Assembly: GCF_001424485.1 (NCBI RefSeq) | Contig: NZ_LMQC01000019.1 | Location: 248,001 to 312,000, forward strand | DNA: 64,000 nucleotides | Reading direction: 5' to 3' | Origin: Modestobacter sp. Leaf380 | GTDB lineage: Bacteria; Actinomycetota; Actinomycetes; Mycobacteriales; Geodermatophilaceae | Part shown: positions 26,448 through 34,699 of the stretch, piece after piece | Numbering within the stretch: the first letter of the stretch is position 1 | How the letters are laid out: every line of letters begins with the position of its first letter | Program-made: the position numbers and the translations under genes | The notes under the pieces: generated by a model | Database searches by the model: none | Told to the model about the DNA's origin: nothing | What the model saw: the letters and a program-made list of their open reading frames with translations, nothing else

Positions 26448-26533
26448 ACCATATCGACGACACGGCATGCGGTCAAGGGCCTCGCGCTAGAGTCCCGATG
26501 TGTCGCAGTAGACACTCGGCAGGGAGGAGATCC

Positions 26534-27568
26534 GTGACGCTCGACGAGGTCGTCCCTGCGCGCCGTGGGCGGGCGGTGACCCTGCGGGAGGTGGCTGCCC
26601 GGGCCGGGGTCTCGATCGCCACGGCGTCCAAGGCGCTCAACAACCGCCAGCACGTGGGCGCGGCGACCAGGCTCCGGGTGCAGAACGCTGCCGAAGAGCT
26701 GGACTTCTCCCCGAACGCGATGGCGCAGGGCATGGTGTCCCAGCGCAGCGGGACCGTGGGGCTGCTGACCTCCGACCTCGTCGGCCGGTTCAGCATCCCG
26801 GTGATGCGCGGCGTCGAGGACGCCTTCGGCTCGGAGAAGATGTCGGTGCTGCTGTGCGACGCCCGCGGTGACCGGCTCCGCGAGCAGCACCACCTGCGCG
26901 CTCTGATCTCCCGACGGGTGGACGGGCTCATCGTGGTGGGGGCCCGGCCCGACCCGCGGCACTCGCTGGGGCACCTGGGCGTCCCCGTCGTCTACGCCTA
27001 CGCCCCCTCAGACGACCCCGCGGACATGTCAGTGGTCGTGGACGAGCAGGCCGGCGGGCGGATGGCCGTCGAGCACCTGGTCACCTGCGGCCGGCGCCGG
27101 ATCGCCCACATCACCGGGGACCCCAGCTACGGCGCCTCGCACGATCGGGCCGCCGGCGCACTGGGCGCCCTGTCCGACGCCGGGCTGGCGCTGGCCGGCG
27201 GCGAGGTCATGTACGGCAGCTGGAGCGAGGCCTGGGGGCGCGGGGCGACCCGGCTGCTGCTGGACCGGGACCCGGACCTGGACGCGGTCTTCGCCGGCTC
27301 CGACCAGATCGCCCGAGGCGTGCTGGACGCCCTGCTTGAGGCCGGTCGGAAGGTGCCCGAGGAGGTGTCGGTGATCGGCTACGACAACTGGGAGGTCCTC
27401 AGCCTGGACTCCCGGCCGCCGCTGACCACCGTGGACCCGGGGCTGGAGAACCTGGGCCGGGTCGCCGCGCTGCGGCTGGCCGCGGCGATCGAGGGCCGCG
27501 AGGGGCACGGCGTGGAGATCCAGGCCGGCCGCGTCGTGACGCGCTCGTCCACCGCGCCGCTGCACTGA
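26534..27568 (+). CDS. LacI-family transcriptional regulator (glycan locus, copy 2)
   Basis: A 344-residue LacI/GalR regulator. The HTH reads T-L-R-E-V-A-A-R-A-G-V-S-I-A-T-A-S-K-A-L-N-N, with hinge D-F-S-P-N-A-M-A-Q-G-M and a complete sugar-sensing domain (A-V-F-A-G-S-D, V-I-G-Y-D-N-W-E). Start GTG 26534 has GGAGGAGA just upstream; an 18-residue tail precedes the HTH. It is divergent from the importer operon with two operators between, so it probably represses both. It is paralogous to the LacI at 17665. By shared sites it may also control the giant secreted protein and the DUF5695 protein. Confidence 0.92.
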   Translation: MTLDEVVPARRGRAVTLREVAARAGVSIATASKALNNRQHVGAATRLRVQNAAEELDFSPNAMAQGMVSQRSGTVGLLTSDLVGRFSIPVMRGVEDAFGSEKMSVLLCDARGDRLREQHHLRALISRRVDGLIVVGARPDPRHSLGHLGVPVVYAYAPSDDPADMSVVVDEQAGGRMAVEHLVTCGRRRIAHITGDPSYGASHDRAAGALGALSDAGLALAGGEVMYGSWSEAWGRGATRLLLDRDPDLDAVFAGSDQIARGVLDALLEAGRKVPEEVSVIGYDNWEVLSLDSRPPLTTVDPGLENLGRVAALRLAAAIEGREGHGVEIQAGRVVTRSSTAPLH

Positions 27569-27571
27569 CCG

Positions 27572-27590
27572 CTGCCGGCTGAGCCGGCAG
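27572..27590. terminator. Hairpin terminator between convergent genes
   Basis: CTGCCGGC-TGA-GCCGGCAG (8-bp stem) starts 4 bp after the LacI stop. A second GC-rich pair (GGGCGGG with CCCGCCC) lies further on, before the DUF5695 gene end. Confidence 0.65.
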
Positions 27591-27638
27591 GCAGGCGGGC
27601 GGGACGTCGAGACGCCCCACCCGCCCGGCCATCCCGGC

Positions 27639-30600
27639 TCAGAACACCTGCCACTCCTTGATGCCCAGGCTGCCCTTGCCGCTGACCGTGCCGCGCGCGT
27701 TCAGCACCAGCCGCAGCTTGGTCGTCGTCACCGGGGTGAACGTCGCGGTGTTGTAGGTGTTCGCCGCGGTCGGGTAGCCGCTCGCGCCGGCGACGGCGCG
27801 CCAGGTGCTCGTCCCGGCGTCCCACCACTGCACCGACCAGGACGCCGGCACCGTGATGCCGTTGCCGTTGGCGTCCAGGTTGTCCACGAAGTAGACCCCG
27901 ACCCGGCGCAGGCTCCGCACCGCGGGCCAGGTGTACTCGACCCACTGCTGGCTCACCTGCGGGTAGGCCCCCCAGGTGGTGGCGTTGTCATTGGGGGACA
28001 CGTCGCGGGAGGTGGTGGGCTGCGCGCCGTCGTTGAGGCCGCCCACCCGGTTCCAGGCGGCGGTGAACGAGGCGGCCGCCGCCGCGGCCCCGGCGACGTT
28101 GGTCTGCGCCGTCAGCGCCACCACGCTCGAGGCCCCGGTGAGGCCGGGCACCTCGACGGTCGCCCGCCGGCCGTCGCTGACCAGCTGCGTGCCGGTGACC
28201 GCACCGTCGACCGAGACGGCGTAGCTGCCCGCGGGCAGGTTGGTGACCGTGATCCGCGGGGAGTACGTGCCGCCGGAGACGTTCTGCAGCGTGAGGGTGA
28301 TCCGGCTGCGGTCGGTGGCGACCTCGGCCCGGGTGTAGCGGGTCCGGGCCAGCTGCACACCCAGGGTGCCCAGGTTGTACATCGTGAACGCGGTGCGGAC
28401 GCCGTCCTTGGGCACGATCGTCTGCACGCCCGAGGTCAGCGTCAGGTCACCGCCGTAGGCGTAGAGCCCCACGACGTCGTCGTCCACGACGTTGACCGAC
28501 GCCGACCTCAACCCGCCCCAGAAGCCCAGGTCGGCCTCGCCGGACCAGGCCCACCAGCCGTCCAGGATCGGGATGTTGCTGTAGTTGGCGATCGCGCCCT
28601 TCTCGCTCTGGAAGATCCAGGCCGCCGCCCCGGTGTTCACCGCCGCGGGGCTGATCTGCCCGGAGTTGATCAGCGCCCACCCGGCCAGCCAGGCACCGTA
28701 GGTCGAGCGCATGGCGTCGTCGAAGTCGCGGTCGGTGGGTGCGGCGTAGGTGCTCAGGTAGTCCTGCTGCTGCCAGGCGCCGAGCTGGCACTCGTAGCCC
28801 AGGTTCCACCAGGACTCGCCCATGTGCCGGTTGTCCGAGCCGTAGAAGTACCAGAGCGGCTGCATGCCGCGGCAGGCCAGCGACGCCGTCATGCACTTGT
28901 CGGCCAGCGCCCGGTTCCCGTACGTCTTGGCCAGGGTGTAGTTGGACTCGAAGCCCGTCGTGTCGATGCTCATCTCGGACGCGAAGGGGTACTCCTGCCC
29001 GAAGAGGTAGTCGCGCTTGGCCTCGATGAGCGAGCGCAACCGGGCGGACTGGGTGGTCTGCCCCTCGGCGTCCAGCGCCGCAAGGATGTCCGGGTAGGTC
29101 GACTCCCCCATCATCCCGTGGATCCGCGCCGCGTCACCGATCGGCGTGGGCAGCGGGATCTTGGTGAACATGGCGTTGAGCGTCTGGTAGGCCATGTCCA
29201 GGTACTGCGCCGGCGTGAACGCCGTGGTCAGGGCCGGGTAGGCCTTCTTGACCTGGTACATCAGGTAGTACGTGTTCGCGATGTGCACGTAGTTGTAGGC
29301 GCGCCACACCTGCTGGTCGTTCGGGGTGTCGTCGCGGCCGTCGTACCAGCGGTACACCTGCCAGGTGCGCTGGCCGTTCTCGGTGCGACTCTGCATGTAG
29401 CCCAGGATGAAGTTCTGCAGGTAGTAGTCGATCGAGGTGATCTCGGCCTGCTTGGGCGAGCGCAGGTTCTTCTCGGCCAGGAAGACGGCCGGGCCCAGCC
29501 CGAGGTCGTCGGAGCCGCCGGCCATCCACTCCTTCCAGCCACCGGGGGGGTAGTCGTCCCAGGTGATGAGCCGCTCGCGGGTCATGTCCCACTGCAGGTA
29601 GGCGCCGTCGTACCCGCGGGTCGTACGGGCCTGCTGCTTGGTGGTCAGGAAGGTGGTGCGCGACTCGATGAGCTCCTCGATCGGGCGCATCGAGGCGTAC
29701 TGCAGGACCGACTCCCGGCCGGTGCCGTACTGCACGGTCACGAAGCGGGGCCCCAGACCGGTGAACCGCAGCTCGTAGAGCTGGTACCCGTTGCGCGTGC
29801 CGCGGGGGGTGATGGTCGTCTGGGTGCCCTGGGCCACGACGCCGGTGATGCCGTCCTTGGCGCGGACCGCGAGGGTGGCGGCGGTGTCCTGCGGGATGAC
29901 CATGCCCGGCAGCGAGACGACGTCGACGACGCCGGCGTCGAACAGGACGTCGCGCAGGTCCTTGTAGTCCCCGGCCCAGCGGAAGGTGAAGCCCCAGGTC
30001 CTCTCGGCGCCGGGGGCCAGCGTCGTGGAGGTCGCCGGCAGGTACTGGGCGGCGTCGTTGCGGCGGGCGAAGGCGACGGCCTTGGAGTGGATGTAGAACT
30101 CCACGACCCCCTCGAAGCTGGGGGTGACCTCGCCGAAGGGGCCCTCCCCCTCCCCCGCCTTGTTCTTGAACTCCAGCCCGGTCCCGGGCTGCGGGGTCAT
30201 CACCAGGTAGGGACCCACGCCGTTGGGGCGCTGCCAGTACACGTAGGAGCCGTCCTTGCCGACGAAGGAGTGCCGGCCGACGTTCTGCTCGTAGATGCCG
30301 GTCTGGTCACCGGCGTTCCAGAAGGCGTTCATCAGCACCGGGAACCCGAGGTCCTGGATCTCCAGGGCCTCGGTCGAGGTGTTCTTCAGGGTGATCGTCC
30401 AGGACAGCCGGTCCCGCGCGGTGCCCGTGAGGCTGTAGGCCGACGTCAGCGACAGACCGCGGATCCCGTTGGCGTTGGCCGGGGTGCCGGCGTAGGTGAC
30501 CTGCACGCCGGCAGCGCTGGAGGTGACCTGGCGGATGTCGTCGGACAGGCTCGTCGTCATCGGGGTCCCCGCCGTCGCGCTGGCGCGACGCACGTTGAGC

Positions 30601-30893
30601 AGGACGTCCCCGGTCCACCGGGAGTCGTTGATGTCGAAGGCGGGCCGCGACGTCGGGTTGGCCACGTAGTTCGTGCGCAGCCCGTCGGCGGGGTTGACCA
30701 GCGTGTGGATCGCCCCGGTCGCCTGGTCGATCCGGACGTCGAAGACGCCGGAGGCCAGGTCGAAGCTGGGCCCCGCGGCCAAGGCCGCCGTGGGCAGCGC
30801 CCCGGCCATGGTGACGGTGAGCCCGGCAGCGGCCGAGCCGGCGAGGAAGCGGCGCCGGGACAGGTCCCGGGAGGGCAGGGTGGTGTCGGACAT
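27639..30893 (-). CDS. Tat-exported DUF5695-like protein with C-terminal discoidin module
   Basis: A 1084-residue exported protein resembling the DUF5695 family. The N terminus has a twin-arginine signal (S-R-R-R-F-L, hydrophobic core, A-L-A-A cleavage). A beta-sandwich region (about 40-400) is followed by a helical barrel-like region (about 420-800: W-D-D-Y-P-P-G-G-W-K-E-W-M, R-A-Y-N-Y-V-H-I-A-N, E-S-W-W-N-L-G-Y-E). An Ig-like stretch then leads to a discoidin-like module (about 925-1083: A-A-W-N-R-V-G-G-L-N-D-G) like those in the giant protein. The layout resembles carbohydrate-active enzymes, but activity is not established. Start ATG 30893 has GGAGGA. A locus-type operator lies upstream at 31017. 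Confidence 0.82.
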   Translation of the reverse strand: MSDTTLPSRDLSRRRFLAGSAAAGLTVTMAGALPTAALAAGPSFDLASGVFDVRIDQATGAIHTLVNPADGLRTNYVANPTSRPAFDINDSRWTGDVLLNVRRASATAGTPMTTSLSDDIRQVTSSAAGVQVTYAGTPANANGIRGLSLTSAYSLTGTARDRLSWTITLKNTSTEALEIQDLGFPVLMNAFWNAGDQTGIYEQNVGRHSFVGKDGSYVYWQRPNGVGPYLVMTPQPGTGLEFKNKAGEGEGPFGEVTPSFEGVVEFYIHSKAVAFARRNDAAQYLPATSTTLAPGAERTWGFTFRWAGDYKDLRDVLFDAGVVDVVSLPGMVIPQDTAATLAVRAKDGITGVVAQGTQTTITPRGTRNGYQLYELRFTGLGPRFVTVQYGTGRESVLQYASMRPIEELIESRTTFLTTKQQARTTRGYDGAYLQWDMTRERLITWDDYPPGGWKEWMAGGSDDLGLGPAVFLAEKNLRSPKQAEITSIDYYLQNFILGYMQSRTENGQRTWQVYRWYDGRDDTPNDQQVWRAYNYVHIANTYYLMYQVKKAYPALTTAFTPAQYLDMAYQTLNAMFTKIPLPTPIGDAARIHGMMGESTYPDILAALDAEGQTTQSARLRSLIEAKRDYLFGQEYPFASEMSIDTTGFESNYTLAKTYGNRALADKCMTASLACRGMQPLWYFYGSDNRHMGESWWNLGYECQLGAWQQQDYLSTYAAPTDRDFDDAMRSTYGAWLAGWALINSGQISPAAVNTGAAAWIFQSEKGAIANYSNIPILDGWWAWSGEADLGFWGGLRSASVNVVDDDVVGLYAYGGDLTLTSGVQTIVPKDGVRTAFTMYNLGTLGVQLARTRYTRAEVATDRSRITLTLQNVSGGTYSPRITVTNLPAGSYAVSVDGAVTGTQLVSDGRRATVEVPGLTGASSVVALTAQTNVAGAAAAAASFTAAWNRVGGLNDGAQPTTSRDVSPNDNATTWGAYPQVSQQWVEYTWPAVRSLRRVGVYFVDNLDANGNGITVPASWSVQWWDAGTSTWRAVAGASGYPTAANTYNTATFTPVTTTKLRLVLNARGTVSGKGSLGIKEWQVF

Positions 30894-31016
30894 CGGTGTC
30901 CTCCAGGTCGATGGGGGCTCGTCCCCGCGGGCACTGCGGGGGCCGGCCGACGCGGGCTCCCGTCGGGTCGACGGGGCCAGGCCTGAGAGCAAGCTATGTC
31001 ACACCACTGGGGTCAG

Positions 31017-31030
31017 GAAAGGCTTTTCGG
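31017..31030. promoter_or_regulatory. LacI-type operator upstream of the DUF5695 gene
   Basis: GAAAGGCTTTTCGG, 124 bp upstream of the DUF5695 start. On the minus strand it overlaps a possible -35, with a CATAGC-type -10 about 16 bp on. It is the fourth copy of the locus motif. Confidence 0.55.
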
Positions 31031-31106
31031 ACTTTCGCTGACCACCGCGCAGGTTGCGGTGTTTGCGCTGATCAGAGACGACTCGGTCCGCCGGCGGGCG
31101 GCCCTC

Positions 31107-32165
31107 TCAGCGCGGGTAGACAGCGACCTCGGAGGCCTTGACCGAGGCCCAGACCGAGGACCCGGGCACCAGGCCCAGCTCCGCGAACGCCGTCGCCGTG
31201 ACGTCGGCGGTCAGCGGCACCTCACCGCCCAGGTCGCAGCGCACCGTCGAACCGTGCGGCGTCGCGCCGACCAGCCGGACCGGCCAGACGTTGCGCGGGC
31301 TGCCCTCGGGACGGGCCGGGTACAACGCCACCGTCTCGGGCCGGACGGCGACGAACACCGGTCCCTCGGCCGGCTCCCCGACCGCCACCACTCCCCCGCC
31401 GTCCAGCACGACCGTCGTCCCCCGGCCCTGCCCGGGCAGCAACGACAACCCGACCAGTCGGGCCACGTAGTCCGTGCGCGGCATCCGGGCCACCTCGGCC
31501 GGGGTGCCCTCCTGCACCACGACGCCGTCCTCGACGACGACGACCCGGTCGGCCAGCGCCATCGCGTCCACCGGGTCGTGGCTGACCAGCACCGTGCAGC
31601 CGGCGAACTCGGCCAGGTGCCGGCGCAGCTCCGCGCGCACGGTGAGCCGGGTGCGGGCGTCCAGGGCCGACAACGGCTCGTCCAGCAGCAGCAGCCGGGG
31701 CTCCCCCACCAGCGCCCGGGCCAGCGCCGCCCGCTGCGCCTGCCCCCCGGACAGCTGGGTCGGCCGCCGGTCGCCCAGGCCCGCCAGGCCGACGCGGTCC
31801 AGCCACGCGCCGGCCGTCGTCCGGGCGGCGGCCCGGCGGACCCCGCGGGTGCGCAGCCCGAAGGCCACGTTGTCGGTCACCGACAGGTGCGGGAAGAGCA
31901 GGTGGTCCTGGAACACCACGCCCAGCGGCCGCTGGTGGGGCGGGACGTGCACCTCGTCGTCGTCCCAGACCACCTCACCGCCCGGGACGTCGAGCGCCAC
32001 CCGGCCGCCGTCCGGGGCGAGCAGCCCGGCCAGCACCCGCAGGACCGTGGACTTGCCGGCGCCGTTGGGGCCCAGCACGGCCAGCACCTCGCCGTCGGCG
32101 ACGGTCAGGTCGACGTCGACCAGCAGTGCCCCCCGCCGGACGACGACGTGCGCGCGCAGGCTCAC
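31107..32165 (-). CDS. modC: Molybdate ABC transporter ATPase
   Basis: A 352-residue ATPase: Walker A G-P-N-G-A-G-K-S, signature L-S-G-G-Q-A-Q-R, Walker B L-L-L-L-D-E-P-L-S-A-L-D and H-loop V-S-H-D. A C-terminal TOBE/MOP-like domain (about 280-352) probably binds oxyanion, as in ModC. The GTG start overlaps the modB stop (GTGA). It powers molybdate or tungstate uptake with the two upstream genes. Molybdate is preferred over sulfate because of the ModA protein and the mopI-like gene. Confidence 0.9.
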   Translation of the reverse strand: MSLRAHVVVRRGALLVDVDLTVADGEVLAVLGPNGAGKSTVLRVLAGLLAPDGGRVALDVPGGEVVWDDDEVHVPPHQRPLGVVFQDHLLFPHLSVTDNVAFGLRTRGVRRAAARTTAGAWLDRVGLAGLGDRRPTQLSGGQAQRAALARALVGEPRLLLLDEPLSALDARTRLTVRAELRRHLAEFAGCTVLVSHDPVDAMALADRVVVVEDGVVVQEGTPAEVARMPRTDYVARLVGLSLLPGQGRGTTVVLDGGGVVAVGEPAEGPVFVAVRPETVALYPARPEGSPRNVWPVRLVGATPHGSTVRCDLGGEVPLTADVTATAFAELGLVPGSSVWASVKASEVAVYPR

Positions 32166-32947
32166 GCGACCGGGCTCCCCGAGCGGCCCAGCCAGCGGTC
32201 GCGCAGCAGCAGCAGGGTGGCCAGCGAGACCCCCAGCAGCACCAGCGACAGCACGATCGCCGCCTCCGGGTTCGACTGCAGGGCCAGGTAGACCGCCAGC
32301 GGCATCGTCTGCGTCGTCCCCGGGAAGTTGCCGGCGAAGGTGATGGTGGCGCCGAACTCGCCCAGCGCCCGGGCCCAGCAGAGCACCGCGCCGGCCGCGA
32401 CCCCGGGGGCCACCAGCGGCAGGGTCACCCGGCGGAACGTCGTCCACCGGTCGGCCCCCAGGGTGGCGGCGGCGTCCTCGAAGCGGGCGTCGGCGGCGCG
32501 CAACGCGCCCTCCACGCTGATCACCAGGAACGGCATGGCCACGAACGTCTCGGCGATGACCACGGCGGTCGTGGTGAACGGGATCGTCAGGTCGAACTGC
32601 TCGTACAGGAACCGGCCGACGATCCCCTGCCGGCCCAGCACCAGGAACAGCGCGACGCCGCCGACCACCGGGGGCAGCACCAGCGGCACGGTCACGATCG
32701 CGCGCAGCACCGACCGGCCGGGCAGCGTCGAGCGGGCCAGCACCCACGCGATGGGGACGCCGAGGACCAGCGACACCGCGGTCGCCAGGGTCGCCGAGAG
32801 CAGCGACAGCCGCAGCGCCTGGCCGACCTGGGGCTCGGCCAGCTGGGGCAGCAGGTCCGACCACGGCGCCCGGACCAGCAGCCCGACCAGCGGCAGCACC
32901 AGGAACGCCACGCCCAGCAGCGCCGGGACCAGCAGGGGTGCGGGCAC
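32162..32947 (-). CDS. modB: Molybdate ABC transporter permease
   Basis: A 261-residue permease with about six membrane helices and the EAA-type loop (F-E-D-A-A-A-T-L-G-A-D-R-W). A-L-G-E-F-G-A-T-I is diagnostic for ModB/CysTW permeases. The GTG at 32947 is taken as start. The frame stays open upstream to a CTG at 33002-33004 that overlaps the modA stop and would add a Pro/Arg-rich tail (S-T-A-P-A-P-P then a run of Arg). It lies between modA and modC in one operon. Confidence 0.9.
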   Translation of the reverse strand: MPAPLLVPALLGVAFLVLPLVGLLVRAPWSDLLPQLAEPQVGQALRLSLLSATLATAVSLVLGVPIAWVLARSTLPGRSVLRAIVTVPLVLPPVVGGVALFLVLGRQGIVGRFLYEQFDLTIPFTTTAVVIAETFVAMPFLVISVEGALRAADARFEDAAATLGADRWTTFRRVTLPLVAPGVAAGAVLCWARALGEFGATITFAGNFPGTTQTMPLAVYLALQSNPEAAIVLSLVLLGVSLATLLLLRDRWLGRSGSPVA

Positions 32948-33000
32948 ACCACCGCCCCGGGGCCGTCGACGACGGCGCCGGGGCGGGGCGGGCGCGGTGC

Positions 33001-33801
33001 TCAGTTCGACGGGCTCCGGAACCCGGCGTCGGTGAGCGCCTGCTGCCCGGCGTCGGACCCGACCAGGTCCAGGAACGCCCGGGCGGCCTCGGGGTTGGGC
33101 GCATCCGACAGCTGCGCGATCGGGTAGTCGTTGACGGCGTCCTCGGCCTCGGGGAACGCGATGCCCTCCACCCGGCCCGCGGCGGACTGCACGTCGGAGG
33201 CGTAGACCAGCGCGGCGTCCACCTCGCCGAGCTCCACCTTGGTCAGCGCGGCGCGGACGTCCTCCTCCAGGGTGTCGGGCTGCGCGGTGACCCCGGCAGC
33301 CTCGAAGACCTGCTCGGCGGCCGCCCCGCAGGGCACGTCCGGTGCGCAGACCGCCAGGGTCAGGTCGGCGTCGCCGAAGTCGGCGATGCCGGTGACGTCG
33401 GCCGGGTTGCCCTCGGGGACGGCGATGGCCAGCACGTTCTCGGCGAACACCGTCGGGTCGCCGTCGGCCAGCCCGGCGTCGGTGACCACGGTCATCTGGG
33501 TCTGGTTGGCGCTGGCGAACACGTCGGCCGGTGCGCCCTGGGTGACCTGGGTGGCCAGCGCGGAGCTGCCGGCGAAGTTGAAGGTGACCGTCAGCCCGGG
33601 GTTGTCGGCCATCAGCCGGTCCCCCAGGTCGGTGAACACGTCGGTCAGCGAGGCGGCGGCGAAGACGGTGAGCGTGCCGGTCAGCCCGCCCCCGGCCGCC
33701 GTCCCGTCGGCGGGCGACGCGGCGTCCGTGGTGGACCCCCCGCAGGCGGTGAGGGCGAGCAGCCCGGCGGCAGCCAGGGTCAGGGGAGCACGCAGACGCA
33801 C
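33001..33801 (-). CDS. modA: Molybdate-binding lipoprotein
   Basis: A 266-residue binding protein with a lipoprotein signal (L-L-A-L-T-A-C). ModA hallmarks are present: L-T-V-F-A-A-A-S-L-T-D-V-F near the N terminus, N-F-A-G-S-S-A-L-A-T-Q, the G-A-P-A-D-V-F-A-S-A-N motif and C-terminal A-F-L-D-L-V. It captures molybdate outside the membrane for ModBC. It is the second gene of mopI-modABC; the 43-bp gap to the upstream gene holds a TCGTTCCGG direct repeat of unknown meaning. Confidence 0.92.
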   Translation of the reverse strand: MRLRAPLTLAAAGLLALTACGGSTTDAASPADGTAAGGGLTGTLTVFAAASLTDVFTDLGDRLMADNPGLTVTFNFAGSSALATQVTQGAPADVFASANQTQMTVVTDAGLADGDPTVFAENVLAIAVPEGNPADVTGIADFGDADLTLAVCAPDVPCGAAAEQVFEAAGVTAQPDTLEEDVRAALTKVELGEVDAALVYASDVQSAAGRVEGIAFPEAEDAVNDYPIAQLSDAPNPEAARAFLDLVGSDAGQQALTDAGFRSPSN

Positions 33802-33844
33802 GGGGCCTTCTCTCGTCGTTCCGGCTCTTGTCGTTCCGGTGGGA

Positions 33845-34240
33845 TCAGGGGACGTCGACGCTGACCTGGGTGGCCTTGACCGTGGCCACGGCGCGCACGC
33901 CGGTCTCCAGACCCAGCTCGTCGGCTGCCTCGCGGCTCATCAGCGAGACCATCCGGTAGGGGCCGCACTGGATCTCCACCTGCGCCATCACGGTGTCCCG
34001 GACGACGCGGGTGACGATGCCGGTGAGCCGATTGCGGGCACTGGAGCCGCTGGTCGTCCCCGGCGCCGGCGCCTCGCGCAGCTCGGTGGCCACCCGGGCG
34101 AGGTCGGCGCCGTCGACCTGGGCCGGCCCGCTCCCGCCCCGGGAGGCGGCGAGCCGGTCGCTGTCGATCCAGCGGCGGACCGTGTCGTCGCTGACCCCGA
34201 GCAGCTCCGCGGCCTCGGCGATCCGGTAGGTGGCAGTCAC
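33845..34240 (-). CDS. Molybdate-responsive HTH-TOBE (MopI-like) protein
   Basis: A 131-residue protein with a short MerR/excisionase-type HTH (Y-R-I-A-E-A-A-E-L-L-G-V-S-D-D-T-V-R-R-W) followed by a TOBE/Mop domain (R-N-R-L-T-G-I-V ... M-A-Q-V-E-I ... S-R-E-A-A-D-E-L). This two-domain form is common in actinobacteria ahead of modABC and is believed to bind molybdate and regulate uptake. GTG 34240 is the chosen start: a TATGGT -10 box (34248-34253, minus strand) leaves 7 nt, so the mRNA is probably leaderless. An ATG at 34252 is in frame but overlaps that box. Confidence 0.87.
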   Translation of the reverse strand: MTATYRIAEAAELLGVSDDTVRRWIDSDRLAASRGGSGPAQVDGADLARVATELREAPAPGTTSGSSARNRLTGIVTRVVRDTVMAQVEIQCGPYRMVSLMSREAADELGLETGVRAVATVKATQVSVDVP

Positions 34241-34307
34241 ATCGCGCACCATAGACACGCATCTGCGGATCGGCAACGCGTCGTCGACCGCAGCAGCGGA
34301 TGCGTCG

Positions 34308-34464
34308 CCGTCCCCGCTGGGTGGCTGAGCCGTCCCCGCTGGGTGGCTGAGCCGCCCCCCAGGTGGATGAGCCCTCCTCGCTGGGTGGCTGAGCCGCCCA
34401 GCTGGGGGTTGGGCCGCCGTCTACCGCGGCCTGTCCCCCAGCCAGGTGGCTCAGCCACCCAGCA
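34308..34464. repeat. 22-bp tandem repeats with an inverted copy
   Basis: Four 22-bp units like CCGTCCCCGCTGGGTGGCTGAG begin at 34308, 34330, 34352 (degenerate) and 34372. An inverted copy (CTCAGCCACCCAGC) follows, and 34445-34459 is itself palindromic (GGTGGCT-C-AGCCACC). The element fills the left part of the 459-bp gap between the mopI-like gene and recQ. No coding sense was found. Confidence 0.75.
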
Positions 34465-34517
34465 CGGCGGGTTACGGCCGCGGGCGGGGGTCGCGGGCGA
34501 GGCGCGGTGGGGACGAC

Positions 34518-34577
34518 GGGGGGCCGGGGGCGGCGGGGAGGGCGGGGACGGCGGGGAGGGCGGGACGGCGGGGAGGG
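34518..34577 (+). repeat. G-tract cluster (possible G-quadruplex) upstream of recQ
   Basis: At least six runs of three to six guanines, separated by 1-4 bases, lie on the coding strand 120-180 bp before the recQ start. They satisfy the G3+N1-7 quadruplex rule several times over. The surrounding 34465-34690 is a purine-rich minisatellite with no other feature seen except a TTGACG hexamer at 34666-34671. Confidence 0.7.
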
Positions 34578-34699
34578 AGGCCGGTGGGACGGCGGGACGG
34601 GAACCGGACGGGGACGGCAGCGGGAGAGCGGGCGGGGCTGCGCGGGGCGCTCACCTGCGGGGGGTTTGACGATCAGCGGAACCGGGGCAGCAGCGCCCC

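Noticed and set aside
34308-34464. A CRISPR-like array
   Set aside because: The repeats are directly tandem without unique spacers and no cas gene is present.
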